DNA from: Chrysomallon squamiferum
Lineage: Eukaryota; Mollusca; Gastropoda; Neomphalida; Peltospiridae
Length of the DNA stretch: 47,885 nt
NCBI GenBank assembly: GCA_012295275.1
Contig: CM022678.1
Span: 8,728,047 to 8,775,931, forward strand
Direction of reading: 5' to 3'
Positions within the stretch are counted from its first letter, which is position 1. The number at the start of each line of letters is the position of its first letter. Below are positions 1-10,320 of this stretch, in pieces. The notes under the pieces were generated by a model. That model had not been told where the DNA came from. It did not search any database and worked only from the letters and a program-made list of their open reading frames with translations. The translations under genes were made by a program, and so were the position numbers.

Positions 1-387
1 ATTATTTTTCATTTCTTATTTCAGTTCAGTTCAGTTCAGTTCAGTTTGTTCAGTTTTGGTTCAATTGTTTGTGTTGTATTGTGTTGTTGTATTTGTATTG
101 TATTGTATTTCATTTCATTTCATTTATTTTTTTATTTTATTTCATTGCACTGTATCACATTTTATTTTCATTTCATTTCATATATCATTTCATTTTTTAT
201 TGATTTCACTGTATTTGATTTGATTTTATTAATAAATTCACTGTATATGTATGTATATGGAGGTTTTGATGTGTGTTTGTGTTTCATGTGTGTGAATATT
301 TGCATGTGCATGTGTGTGATGTGTGTGAATCTTTGTGTGTTGTGTCATCTGTTGATGTGTGTGTGATATACTAATATTTATATCTAC
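1..387. repeat. Low-complexity T/TG-rich sequence, no gene
   Basis: Short repeats dominate: GTTCA units near 25-45, ATTTC/ATTGT-like runs to about 230, then TG-rich sequence at 265-365. Open frames here are phenylalanine, cysteine and valine rich and reflect base composition only. The mirrored copy is 46620-46980. Confidence 0.7.
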
Positions 388-506
388 CTCTAGAAGTAAT
401 TTTGTCAGTTTCCCATTTATAACCATCCATACAGTTACATGTGTAGACTCCATCTTAGTAGTTTTAGTTCTGAGTGTAAATATTTTTGAATTACATTCAT
501 TTATAT
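388..506 (-). pseudogene. cbEGF-like exon, frameshifted
   Basis: On the minus strand an acceptor (CTTTCAG) precedes a phase-1 exon starting DINECNSKIF, the calcium-binding EGF signature D-I/V-N-E-C. The second half, DGVYTCNCMDGYKW, matches the C-x-C-x2-G-Y core but is in another frame, so there is a frameshift mid-exon. The last expected cysteine is serine here (TCT), while the mirror exon at 46498-46618 keeps TGT. The donor is GAG|GTAGAT. The exon would encode part of an extracellular calcium-binding repeat. It is the most 3' exon of the block A series that I can see. Confidence 0.65.
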
Positions 507-1038
507 CTGAAAGAGAGAAACAGATAAATTATATCTCAATCATTAACAACAATTAAACTTTCTCATACATTTTGACAAGTTTCTAAAATTACTCAAATAT
601 CATTTACACAGAAATTATTTCTAATATATGGATTAATTTAAAATTCATAAGTTCTGAGCATTTCTAAAATTAATCAAGTTTAAGTTACACAGATGTAACT
701 ATTATTAATAAAAATAAAAATTATTCATAAATTCTGACAAGTTTCTGAAACAGTATTAACTGCTTTGAAATTTTTCTTAATTCCAGAAATAAGAATTTTA
801 ACTTAACTATTTGAATAGCACAAAAGCTACTAATGCATACATAAGTTGCAAACTGATTGCTGAATATATAATGAGCATGACATTATTAATAATAAAAAAA
901 AAAAAAAAAAAAAAGATATAATGGTAGAAATGCTGACCATTCAGATTCAAAGAGATAACACTTAAACTCAAAATATGAATAAACTAAGAATGCTTGAAGT
1001 GAACAATTTAACCTGAGAACCAGATAGAACTGACTCAC
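507..1038. other. Intron-like AT-rich stretch
   Basis: This lies between two EGF-like exons. It contains a poly-A run at about 892-914 and no supported gene. The same intron is recognisable at 17990-18273 and 45964-46497. Confidence 0.6.
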
Positions 1039-1155
1039 CTGAGCATGTTTTGTTGTCTGAATTCAAGGTAAACATTTCTACACAAACACTGCTCCACTGT
1101 GTCATGCACCCTGCAGCCCTGTTCACACAAACTGTTCACTGCAGCACTGTCACAA
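1039..1155 (-). pseudogene. EGF-like exon, frameshifted
   Basis: The acceptor is TATGTTCAG and the donor CAG|GTGAGTC. The first part reads CDSAAVNSLCEQGCRVHDTV and then EQCLCRN, with EGF-like cysteine spacing. The end reads TLNSDNKTCSG only after a one-base shift near GTTTACC. The copies at 18274-18390 and 45819-45963 carry the same shift, so the lesion is older than the duplications. The product would be an extracellular EGF module. Confidence 0.65.
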
Positions 1156-2256
1156 CTGAACATAAAATATTTTTATAACTTTATTATATTTTGTCACAAC
1201 AAAAATAAAATTTAAATTTTATTCACATTCTCACACAAATGAAAATAAAATAGTTTATAATTTTATCAAATTTTGTCACAATTAAAATAAAATTAAAATA
1301 TTTTATAATTTGTAACCACTGTGACAAGAACAAATGTAGCTTTTCTCAGTGTTAGTACAAGAATGATACCAAACACTGAACAATCTTAAAAAAATGATCT
1401 TTTACATGAATGAATGAATGAATGAATGATGAAGGTGGAGACAGTGAACAAATGAGGAAGGTAAAGAGTGAATGGATGAATGAATGAATTAATAAATATC
1501 TGTTTAATAATAGTTTAATTATTAGTTGTAAAACATGATTTTTATTTTTATCTTTATTTACTTTTGTTGGTAATGTTCCTAAAAATTAATGTGACTCAAA
1601 CTGCAAAAATAAAGTTAGCTGGTACCAAACAGGGTTTGTTTTTGTTTCTTTTTTTTGTTGTTTTTTTAACAATGTTAATTTCTTAGTCACTGAAATCTGA
1701 TTTTCTGTGTTAAATAAACATTCATTCTGTTTAATTTTGAATAAAAAATTATTAACAAGTATAAAATGATATTTTTTTTATTATATTTATTTATTTATTA
1801 TATTTTAATGCAGAAAAAGTTAATTTTGTGACTGAGATATTAATTAACTCATTTCTATGTAATTTTTCAGTTTAAAACATCCATTCTGTTTTCTTTGGTA
1901 ATTAAAATCACAAAAATATGTACAAAATTCATCAATCATTTTTATCATTTAACTATTTAGTAAATAATAAGAAATCATTTCTAACATATAACTATTTATT
2001 AAATAACTAATAACTATTTCATAAATAATAAGAAATCATTTGTAACATAACTATTTCATAAATAATAAGAAATCATTTGTAACATAACTCTTTCATAAAT
2101 AATAAGAAAACATTTGTAACATATAACTATTTCATAAATAATAAGGAATTATTTCTAACATATAACTCTTTATTAAATAAAACATTATAATTTCAACTTG
2201 TTACCAAATTTTTAATATTGAGTAAATTAACTATTTATTAAGTTTATCCTACACAC
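1156..2256. other. Intron-like stretch with simple repeats
   Basis: AT-rich sequence with a TGAA run near 1408-1430, T-rich tracts near 1640-1670 and the 39-bp array annotated separately. No coding signal seen. Confidence 0.6.
1925..2190. repeat. 39-bp intronic minisatellite, block A
   Basis: About six or seven imperfect units contain TATAACTATTTCATAAATAA and AAGAAATCATTTGTAACA. The same array sits in the same intron at 19010-19215, 29560-29930 and 44930-45180, with different copy numbers. Being 13 codons long, it makes short artefact frames with N, Y, K and F repeats. Confidence 0.8.
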
Positions 2257-2425
2257 CTATACATTCATCTGACAAGTTGTGATATCCTGTCTTACACTCA
2301 AATGATAGGAGACTGGCAGGTTTTTGCAGTTGCTGTTTGCTTGACATGAAACTGTTGAAACACTACATTCATCTCTGTTGTTTTCACATCACACACCACC
2401 CAGCCAGCTTTACACTGACAATGGT
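2257..2425 (-). pseudogene. EGF-like exon, two frameshifts
   Basis: The acceptor is CCTCTCAG and the donor ATAG|GTGTGT; length is 169 nt. Minus-strand segments are HCQCKAGWVVCDV, then in a second frame DECSVSTVSCQANSNCKNLP, then in a third FECKTGYHNLSDECI. Together they resemble the end of one EGF repeat plus a following one. Copies at 19309-19477 and 29301-29469 have the same two shifts and length; the copy at 44695-44830 is 33 nt shorter. The frame is therefore ancestrally broken, unless splicing inside the exon is unusual. Confidence 0.65.
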
Positions 2426-2668
2426 CTGAGAGGGAAAAATAAAATTTAATTTGAAAATAAATAAATTAAATTAAAATCAAATTTTTGTGTTAGTATTTAT
2501 TATAAAACAAAATTTATAAAATTATATTAAAAGTATAATCTAAATATCATGAAAATTTCTGATTTTACACAATAAGTTGCTTCAGATTTCAAAATATAAT
2601 TATGTTTTTAAAATATTTAAAAATTTATTTTTACATTATTGTATTTTGTAATGAGAAATTCTGCTTAC

Positions 2669-2800
2669 TAACACATGTTGTCTGGTCATTTTCAAGTTTC
2701 TTCCCAGCCAGACAGGAACAAGTGAATCCACTGATTCTGTTAGTACAAGTATCAGTGTACTTAGTAATACTGACATCAGTTGATGTACACTCATTTATAT
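2669..2800 (-). CDS. cbEGF-like exon, intact frame
   Basis: This 132-nt phase 1-1 exon is open throughout: DINECTSTDVSITKY, TDTCTNRISGFTCSCLAGKK, LENDQTTCV. It has the calcium-binding start DINEC, the N/F hydroxylation-type region and a C-x-C-x2-G core. Only five of the usual six cysteines are present, so one disulfide pair is probably lost. The acceptor is CTTTAG after an (ATT)n tract and the donor TTA|GTAAGC. It is the best-preserved EGF exon in block A, with intact copies at 28926-29057 and 44340-44471. Flanking exons are broken, so a functional product is doubtful. Confidence 0.75.
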
Positions 2801-2805
2801 CTAAA

Positions 2806-2828
2806 GAATAATAATAATAATAATAATA

Positions 2829-2858
<30 letters not shown>
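2806..2858. repeat. (AAT)n microsatellite
   Basis: AAT/ATA triplets adjoin the cbEGF exon acceptor. Orthologous tracts of different length lie at 19862-19920, 28842-28921 and 44277-44332. Confidence 0.85.
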
Positions 2859-2859
<1 letters not shown>

Positions 2860-3161
2860 TAATGATAATATATTTCAAATGACTTAGTATAATATTGTTC
2901 AAACTTTTATTTTTTTTTCTGCATTTATATTGAATACAATTACAGCCTCATGTTTTAATACATAAATGTACATGTGCATATGTATGTAAAGGATAAAAAG
3001 AAATAAACTTAAATAAAACTTTAAATAAAACTTTAAAAAAGAAATAAAAGACTGAAAGTAAAGGTACAACAGAAAAAATTAGTAAATGTTAATAAACCAA
3101 GGACATTTTTCTAGTTAAATGTATAAAGCAATATTCTGTACTGACAACACATGAGTTGTAC

Positions 3162-3262
3162 CTGTTGCTAGTTTGTATCCAAAGTTACAACTGTAGAGTC
3201 CTGTTTGTCCACATTGGTGCAGTAATGGCTGCAGCTGAGATGAGAGTAAAACTGACATGGAT
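3162..3262 (-). pseudogene. EGF-like exon, frameshifted
   Basis: The acceptor is GTTTCAG and the donor CAACAG|GTACAA. The minus strand reads DPCQFYSHLSCSHYCTNVDK, then shifts frame to GLYSCNFGYKLAT, an EGF-like cysteine pattern. At 101 nt it breaks the phase 1-1 rule of its neighbours. The mirror exon at 28461-28553 is 8 nt shorter and has a continuous frame. Confidence 0.6.
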
Positions 3263-4041
3263 CTGAAACTGTATTGAGAAAACTGGTATTAGCTTTACTT
3301 AATTAATATAATAATACTTTTGTAAATGTTACTTCTGTGTCAAACTCAGCTATTTGTGAAATTATCATCTGAGACAAGACAGTCACTCCTTTCACTTGTT
3401 GCTTTGATACAGTTTAGAGAAAAAATGCTAAGATGACAGTTTCAAACACAGCACAGATGAAATGTGTCTGTAGTTTAACATGAAATGATGAAGTGATCAA
3501 GATTTGGAATGGAGAATGTAGCAGATCACTGAATGCTGAAGTCTACAAATTCTCAAAGAATGTTTATAGAAGCAGACACAATAGAGAAGAATAATTTTAC
3601 AATATTTATTTAACAGATATAACAGACTTGTCACCTGATATAAAGTATTACAAGTGTTCATACTGACTTATTCCGAAAATGAAAAAATTTAAGAACTTCC
3701 TATAGTCCTAAATATGTTAATATATTATGAAATACTTTAAGAATGAAAATGAATAGAAATAAACATGAGTAAAGACAACAGACCAAAAAACTGAGTAGAA
3801 CACACAAAAAAGTGACAATACACACACCCAAAAAAAAAAAAAATGTTAAGCACCCCAGTATTGGATATAAGATTTTTTTAAATAACCATATAATCAATTA
3901 CCAAAGTACTACTTAAAAAAAATTATCATTCCAAAGTGTGGAACTGCAGAGTTCATAAAACAGTTTAAGAAATCTGTTTCAGAGAGAAAATGTTACTTTG
4001 AGTCTCTAGATTACATCTGTAGTTAAAGATTCAGTGACAAG
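3263..4041. other. Intron-like stretch, no gene seen
   Basis: AT-rich, mirrored at about 27700-28460. A short minus-strand open frame near 3700-3897 is hydrophobic, overlaps an A/T homopolymer and is not conserved in its mirror. I do not call it a gene. Confidence 0.55.
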
Positions 4042-5036
4042 TAAACATTCAACCTCCAACATCCAACTCATCCCTCCAGTTAAAAGTTGTGTTTGTCAAC
4101 TGAAGTCATTCCCAGTGCTAAGTAAACATTCAACCTCCAACATCCAACTCATCCCTCCAGTTAAAAGTTGTGTTTGTCAACTGAAGTCATTCCCAGTACT
4201 AAGTAAACATTCAACCTCCAACATCCAACTCATCCCTCCAGTTAAAAGTTGTGTTTGTCAACTGAAGTCATTCCCAGTGCTAAGTAAACATTCAACCTCC
4301 AACATCCAACTCATCTCTCCAGTTAAAAGTTGTGTTTGTCAACTGAAGTCATTCCCAGTGCTAAGTAAACATTCAACCTCCAACATCCAACTCATCCCTC
4401 CAGTTAAAAGTTGTGTTTGTCAACTGAAGTCATTCCCAGTGCTAAGTAAACATTCAACCTCCAACATCCAACTCATCCCTCCAGTTAAAAGTTGTGTTTG
4501 TCAACTGAAGTCATTCCCAGTGCTAAGTAAACATTCAACCTCCAACATCCAACTCATCCCTCCAGTTAAAAGTTGTGTTTGTCAACTGAAGTCATTCCCA
4601 GTGCTAAGTAAACATTCAACCTCCAACATCCAACTCATCCCTCCAGTTAAAAGTTGTGTTTGTCAACTGAAGTCATTCCCAGTGCTAAGTAAACATTCAA
4701 CCTCCAACATCCAACTCATCCCTCCAGTTAAAAGTTGTGTTTGTCAACTGAAGTCATTCCCAGTGCTAAGTAAACATTCAACCTCCAACATCCAACTCAT
4801 CTCTCCAGTTAAAAGTTGTGTTTGTCAACTGAAGTCATTCCCAGTGCTCATTTCCCAGTGCTAAGTAAACATTCAACCTCCAACATCCAACTCATCCCTC
4901 CAGTTAAAAGTTGTGTTTGTCAAATGGTCAACTGAAGTCATTCCCAGTGCTAAGTAAACATTCAACCTCCAACATCCAACTCATCCCTCCAGTTAAAAGT
5001 TGTGTTTGTCAACTGAAGTCATTCCCAGTGCTAAGC
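4042..5036 (+). repeat. 81-bp tandem repeat array, 12 units
   Basis: Twelve units begin TAAACATTCAACCTCC at 4042, 4123, 4204 and onward. Spacing is exactly 81 bp until 4771; the last two start at 4866 and 4955 after small insertions. The unit is 27 codons, so one plus-strand frame stays open for 276 codons. Its protein repeat includes KHSTSNIQLIPPVKSCVCQL and KSFPVL. Variants are few (CCC/CTC, GTGC/GTAC), which shows recent homogenisation. The mirror array at 26955-27705 has about nine units with frameshifts. No signal peptide, promoter or exon border is visible, so I favour a minisatellite over a gene. Confidence 0.9.
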
Positions 5037-5855
5037 TGATTCCACTTCCACTGTGTGTGTAAAATGCTCACTGATGTTCAAAATCTGCTCCAGTGGATTC
5101 AAAACTGGACTCATGACTGGCCAAGTCAGAATTGTGTAAGCATTGTTTTGAATGTAATGTAGGATACTGGAGCTCCATTATGGACTGATGACTGCAGATG
5201 TAGTCAAGCTGTTGTCCTGTAGGTTGAGGAATATCTGTCTATTATCTTTGTGTTTATGTTGACACTGAATGAATGAGCTAGTTAAAAATCATATCTGAGA
5301 GTTGAGCATGTTGCAGTTTAAGAAAAACATGGAGACATGAAAGACAGAGGCCTGTCACAGTGAAATAAGTTAGTAAGACAACTGAGTGTAACATATTCTG
5401 AACTCCTTAATGTGAGATTGTTCTACACGTTTCAAACATTATTATTTGCAAACTGTGACTGGTTTTCAAAGAAACAACAGGAAATTTGAAAATCAAACAT
5501 CAAAGTGTGAATCGACTTTCAATAAGACAAACCTGTCTATCACTTATTTAACTGAATTCAGTTGACATGATTTTACCCATGTTATTAAGTGTTTAGAATT
5601 TGTTTTTCTCTTTCCTTTGTGTATGCAGACTGATCAACATGTGTTTTCAGTATGAAAAATGTGTTAAATGGAAAGCTGATGTCCTCAAACCTAAATTAAT
5701 GGCAGTGCAGTAAATTTCATTGACTCTGGTTACACTGCACAGGTTTAGTTCAGTTCCAGTGATCTGAGACAACTGTTCCCTTGATTTTTACCATGGGTAT
5801 CTGTAATGTTTAGAAAAATTTGAAACAGCACTAAGTAAATCTGTGTGTGATTCAG
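5037..5855. other. Spacer between array and NTPase first exon
   Basis: No convincing coding sequence. It is mirrored at about 26320-26955. It ends with an acceptor-like TGATTCAG at 5848-5855. Confidence 0.5.
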
Positions 5856-5969
5856 GTTGACCATGTCTACTCAACAAAGCAGCAGAACAACTGAGAAACA
5901 CAGCCAGAACCTGCCCCAGTCAGCCCATCACAGAGCTAAAAGAATGGAAGAGAACAAATCCAAAATGAG
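5856..5969 (+). CDS. Candidate first coding exon of the NTPase gene
   Basis: An exon-like segment is bounded by TGATTCAG and ATGAG|GTATAA. An ATG at 5863 opens a frame of 35 codons plus two bases: MSTQQSSRTTEKHSQNLPQS, then AHHRAKRMEENKSKM. It is polar and basic, with no signal peptide, so a cytoplasmic protein is likely. It precedes the NTPase-like region by about 840 bp on the same strand. The link is inferred from order only. The mirror copy at 26215-26318 has lost both the ATG (now GTG) and the donor GT. Confidence 0.45.
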
Positions 5970-6811
5970 GTATAATTAATTAGAACTAAGTTTTTTTATG
6001 TCACAAAACTGTGAGAATTGTGTTTTCATGAGTATTTCTAAATAACATAATCAAACACCTCGAGCAAAAAAGTTAAGACATTTAATAAAACCTTTTTTAT
6101 TTGATTACTTTTTAAAAGTATTTTATGAATAGATTTATAGAACAAGAGTTGAGAATACAGTCCATTAGGCAATGCTAACAGTAATACAAGGTACTAGATG
6201 TAGGTCTCTGCAAGATGTAGTAGATATTTGGATCAATGCTGTCTGATAGAATTTTGAGCTGTTTACATTTCAGCAGTGCTCATCAACTGATGTATGAAAA
6301 AGTTTGTACTGTCTGTGGGTAGGTATAAATGAAATATCACTTGTTAATAAGAAAGAGTAAACCACTAAGTGACAGCAGTGCCCATCAACTGATGTATGAC
6401 ATAGTATGTACTGTCTGTGGGTAGGTGTAAATGAAATATCACTTGTTAATAAGAAAGAATAAACCGCTAAGTGACAGCAGTGCCCATCAACTGATGTATG
6501 ACATAGTATGTACTGTCTGTGGGTAGGTGTAAATGAAATATCACTTGTTAATAAGAAAGAGTAAACCATTAAGTGACAGCAGTGCTCATCAACTGATGTA
6601 TGAAAAAGTATGTACTGTCTGTGGGTAGGTGTAAATGAAATATCACTTGTTAATAAGAAAGAGTAAACCGTTAAGTGACAGCAGTGGGTTTCTTCTTTTA
6701 TTACTTGAATGTTCCTTAACTATACATCTAACCCTGATAACAGTGAATAAAATGAGTTAAATAACACGTTTTGTTTCTTTCTTCTGTAATAAAAATCATT
6801 ATATTATTTTC
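5970..6811. other. Intron-like stretch with 102-bp repeat
   Basis: Between the candidate first exon and the NTPase body. It includes the 102-bp array and otherwise shows no gene. Confidence 0.5.
6275..6690. repeat. 102-bp tandem repeat, four units
   Basis: The landmark GTCTGTGGGTAGG recurs at 6311, 6413, 6515 and 6617, exactly 102 bp apart. Being 34 codons, the unit keeps a minus-strand frame open over the array, which I treat as incidental. The mirrored contig has only a remnant of the last unit near 25930-25965, so expansion or loss followed the duplication. Confidence 0.9.
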
Positions 6812-8135
6812 CTATGGGTGAAAAAACAGAGAATTCAGAAATTTCTTCTAATATCAGCGTTGTTTCTTCCTCAGACATCACAGCTGTTTATTCCTCACAC
6901 AAAATCACAGCTGTTTATTCCTAATAAAACATCACAGCTGTTTATTCCTCAGTCAACATCACAGCTGTTTCTTCTGCAGAGGCTGTTACAGCTGTTTCTT
7001 CTGTTTCTCTCTCTAGAAATAAGTAATGTGTTGTTCTCATTGATGATATATTTGGTAAGAGGAATCTTGTTTCAGTTTTTACAGACTCATGGAAACTGAA
7101 ATTTCCAAAGATATGGTTCTTTGAAATGTATCATTTCTTTAAGAAAACAAATATTTTCAGAAAGTGAAATTAGTTTGAAGTTTTCCTGATCTGCAGAGTA
7201 ATGACATTTGTCTGGAATATGATGAAAAGAAAGAAATTCTGGACAAATATCTGCAACAAAAAGATGTTACAATGAATACAAATTATAAATAGACTGTCAC
7301 TGACAGTTCATCTACAGTTTGGATTTCCTCAGGTGTGTCTGTATTATGTTAACTGTAGAATATGTCACATATCAGCTGGAAAACTGGAAAAATTATAAAT
7401 CTTCAAAGATCAATTACCTAGTTCTACTGCTGATCTTGTTCCAACAAGGCAGTTTCAGCATTGATTCACTGGACCCTTTTGAAGATGACACTGACAGTGA
7501 CATAATGAAATTAGTAAGACTGCTAGAGTGAGACTGAGTGTAGAAAACACTGGACTCAAACATATAAACAAAACAGCTGATTAATGTGTGTACCTATTTG
7601 AAGCAGTGTGACAATAAACACACATTTTCATTTAGTGTTTGACTGTTTGTTTCTGATGTTAACAACTAAGTTTCCAAAGAAAACAGCAGAGTTGCTAGAA
7701 GTGTGTCCTGTTTCCATCTTGTTAGAATCTGTTGTGACGCATGGAGTGTCTAACAAAAGTCACATTACAATCACTGGGAAACCTGACAGCTTGTTTCTTG
7801 CTCACAGATTTACCGACACCAAGCAATGCTGAAGAAACTATTTCACATCCATCACTGAAAGATGAAGAGTTTCTAAAACATCCCATATAATAAACAAATG
7901 GAAAGAAACTGCTATGATTGCTCCTAGTCAGAGAACTTCAAACATTATAAAAGAAATAGCAAAACTGAAACTTGATGGTTTAAATGATGAGAACAGAGAT
8001 AAAGTTATTTTAGCAGCAGTAATGTGGGCATCTACTGATACAGTGAATTTGTTGTCACTGGACAATGGTACTTTTACTGACATAACAGATAAACACAAGA
8101 ATTCAGCATTGCACATGCATGGAAATGAAAGTTGA
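6812..8135 (+). pseudogene. Decayed STAND-type NTPase with ankyrin-like tail
   Basis: Fragments in several frames resemble the STAND NTPases (nSTAND3-like) common in molluscs. A Walker B-like CVVLIDDIFGK lies near 7027-7060, followed by FTDSWKLKFPKIW. A helical segment near 7415-7530 includes YLVLLLILFQQGSFSIDSLD. Near 7680-7715 is KKTAELLEVCPVS. The tail near 7990-8130 reads like ankyrin repeats (TVNLLSLDNGTFTDITDKHK, NSALHM). Such proteins bind ATP and usually act as cytosolic signalling or immune sensors. Stops and frameshifts are frequent. The mirror copy at 24020-25805 is better preserved and holds about 520 bp missing here near 7880. No Walker A was found: the expected position holds a short serine/tyrosine repeat. 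Family assignment is from memory. Confidence 0.55.
6871..7010 (+). repeat. About 27-bp repeat inside the NTPase pseudogene
   Basis: CACAGCTGTTTATTCCTC-like units recur roughly every 24-30 bp, encoding variants of ITAVYSS. The mirror (25600-25770) has more units with a 24-bp period (DITAVYSS, DIRAVYSS, DMTAVYSS). The repeat stands just before the Walker B-like segment. Confidence 0.75.
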
Positions 8136-8219
8136 GTTTCTCATTTCTCTGTGAAAATATATAATGTTTATTGATTTTAAATGTTATTTTATCTGTTTTT
8201 TCAATGAAAATTATTGCTA

Positions 8220-9990
8220 AAGATATGTGAGTATGCAACATGAAAATAAAAAAGGTAAAAAGAGAAAAAATAAGAGTAAGAATGCAAGTGGATGTCAAAT
8301 CCACAGAACAATTTGCTTCGATGTTCATCTGCGCCATTTTATCATCAACACCAACTGAACAGTAAGCCACCACCCAGCAGTCTCAGCAGTCACAGTATGG
8401 ACAACATGGACACACTATGGACAACATGGAGAGACTATGGACAACATGGAGAGACTATAGACAACATGGACAGACTACAGACAACATGGAGAGACTATGG
8501 ACAACATGGACAGACTATGGACAACATGGACACACTATGGACAACATGGAGAGACTATGGACAACATGGAGAGACTATGGACAACATGGAGAGACTATGG
8601 ACAACATGGACAGACTACAGACAACATGGAGAGACTATGGACAACATGGACAGACTATGGACAACATGGACAGACTACAGACAACATGGAGAGACTATGG
8701 ACAACATGGACAGACTATGGACAACATGGACAGACTATGGACAACATGGACAGACTATGGACAACATGGACAGACTATGGACAACATGGACACACTATGG
8801 ACAACATGGACAGACTATGGACAACATGGACAGACTATGGACAACATGGACATGGACAGACAACGTGGAGATGGACAGGACTACAGACAACATGGACAGA
8901 CTATGGACAACATGGACAGACTATGGATCCCACAGTATAGACAACATTCTGGTTTAACTTCACAACATGGACAGACTACAGACAACATGGACAGCACTAT
9001 GGACAACATGGACAGACTATGGATCCCACAGTCAGTATTCTGGTTTAACTTCACCAGTTGTGCACAAGTAAGATGTCAGTATAAAATCAGATGCTTTGAC
9101 TAGAAAGTTAGCTATGATGTGTGATGAATTGAAAAAACTTGACCTGATTGAGAAACCACTGAATAGTATGGATATAGCTGTACAAGACATTACTGGTAAA
9201 ATGATGGATATCAAGAAAAAAGTGCAAGATATGGAAATGGGTTTGAATTACAATAACAAACAGTTTGAAAGGAATAAAACAGATCTCAGAAATTTGAAAT
9301 CTGTTGTGTCAGATATGAACAGTTCTACCGTAAACTTAGAGATAATACTAACAGTATGAAACAAATATGTGAATTAAAAACAGTTTGGAAACTTAAGAGA
9401 AAAACTCACAATGACCTTCAAACTCACTTCATGCGTGACAATTTATTCTTCAGTTGGATACCAGAGAAAGACGAAGAAGACACAGAAGAGGAGCTGAAAA
9501 GTTTTATAAAAAATTAAATGAAAGTAGAAAATAATACTGACTTTCACAGAGTGCACTGAATGGGGAGGAAGTTTGGTGGATATACAAGGACTATTTGTTG
9601 CAAAATTCATTTTATATAAAGACAGAGAAATAGTGAGAACAGCTTTACCCAAAATGAACTGATAAACAAGCAATACAGGGTTAATGAACAATTCCAGAAT
9701 GAAATTAATGAGAGAAGGAAATTACTGCATCCAGATTACAAATCAGCAAAAAGGCAAAGGAAAAGAGCGACTTTAAATGGTGATAAATTGTATATGGAGG
9801 GTAGACTGTTTAGACTATGAGAGGATGGGACAGAAGCCAGAAACACAAACATCACAACTCAGCCAAATGAAACAAAAATATAGATCACAGCAACACAAGC
9901 CAAACTCTCACCAAGACAAACCAATTGAGTCAGTGCAATACGACAAGGGAGGAGGACAAGTCTTACAAAGCAAAAACAGTGTTGAGTAAA
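8220..9990 (+). pseudogene. LINE ORF1-like remnant, RNA-binding coiled-coil protein
   Basis: A lysine-rich start near 8250-8285 leads into the 20-bp minisatellite. After it comes a coiled coil from 9096 (KLAMMCDELKKLDLIEKPLN, then VQDITGKMMDIKKKVQDME), and an RRM-like part near 9430-9500 (MRDNLFFSWIPEKDEEDTEE). The C-terminal part reads NEQFQNEINERRKLLHPDYK and then AKRQRKRATLNGDKLYMEGR near 9680-9800. This order matches L1-type ORF1 (Transposase_22-like), which coats the element's RNA. Stops and shifts at about 9350, 9518 and 9815 show it is dead. No ORF2 reverse transcriptase follows. The mirror at 23650-24015 keeps only the C-terminal part. Confidence 0.75.
8396..9025. repeat. 20-bp minisatellite
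   Basis: ACAACATGGACAGACTATGG and variants (CACACT, GAGACT, ACTACAG) repeat with an exact 20-bp period from about 8397 to 8850, roughly 23 units, then irregularly to about 9025. Because 20 is not a multiple of three and the unit lacks stops, all three forward frames are open, which creates long artefact proteins. The mirror contig lacks the array. Confidence 0.95.
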
Positions 9991-10225
9991 TGTCAGTAAA
10001 CTCTCTCATTTGTAAAAATACCCCAAACAAAAATCATAAAGTAATAACCCCTTATGTTTTAAAAATAACAGAGATTAATGTGTGAGGTTTGGTAAGTGAG
10101 CTCAGAGATACTATATTTCTTGAAACATCACTAATTATGACACATTAGTATTCTTTATTATAAAGTATATGCTAAAAACAGAGTTTCTTTATCTCAGTGT
10201 AAATCTGGGTGTATAGGTGTATATA
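9991..10225. other. Spacer between LINE remnant and piggyBac
   Basis: No gene seen. Mirrored at 23411-23645. Confidence 0.55.
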
Positions 10226-10320
10226 TTAACCCTTTGAAGCCGTCAGGTCAGTTTTCTGGCTCAGTATACAGTATATACACCTGCTTGTATACTCAGCCAT
10301 ACTTCCGCCAGGAAGATTCA
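10226..10320. mobile_element. Left end of piggyBac-like element
   Basis: A TTAA at 10226-10229 is followed by CCCTTTGAAGCCGTCAGG, matching the TTAA target site and C-rich terminus of piggyBac-superfamily elements. The same TTAA/CCCTTTGAAG junction is at 23398-23410 on the other strand. I could not find the opposite inverted terminal repeat after 11970. Confidence 0.7.

Larger units (their letters stand above)
1..2860. repeat. Block A, duplicated segment with EGF-like exons
   Basis: This block reads as the reverse complement of about 44300-46980, from the GTTCA/TGAAC short repeat at 25-45 (mirror 46940-46970) through the (AAT)n tract at 2806-2858. From about 720 it is also a direct copy of 17990-19915, and from about 1760 it is mirrored at 28700-30090. 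EGF exon order and intron landmarks are kept in all copies. The left edge of the duplication lies outside the window. Boundaries were read by eye and no identity was computed. Confidence 0.8.

Noticed and set aside
3700-3897. Hydrophobic minus-strand ORF near the 81-bp array
   Set aside because: The mirror at 27786-28022 differs by indels and changes in sequence; it depends on homopolymers.
4042-5036. CRISPR array
   Set aside because: Units abut with no unique spacers, and the setting is eukaryotic.
6270-6569. Minus-strand 99-codon repeat ORF
   Set aside because: 102-bp repeat is a multiple of three; no exon or start context.
8292-9103. Three overlapping long plus-strand ORFs (147-228 codons) of DNMDRLWTTW type
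   Set aside because: All arise from a 20-bp stop-free repeat read in three frames.
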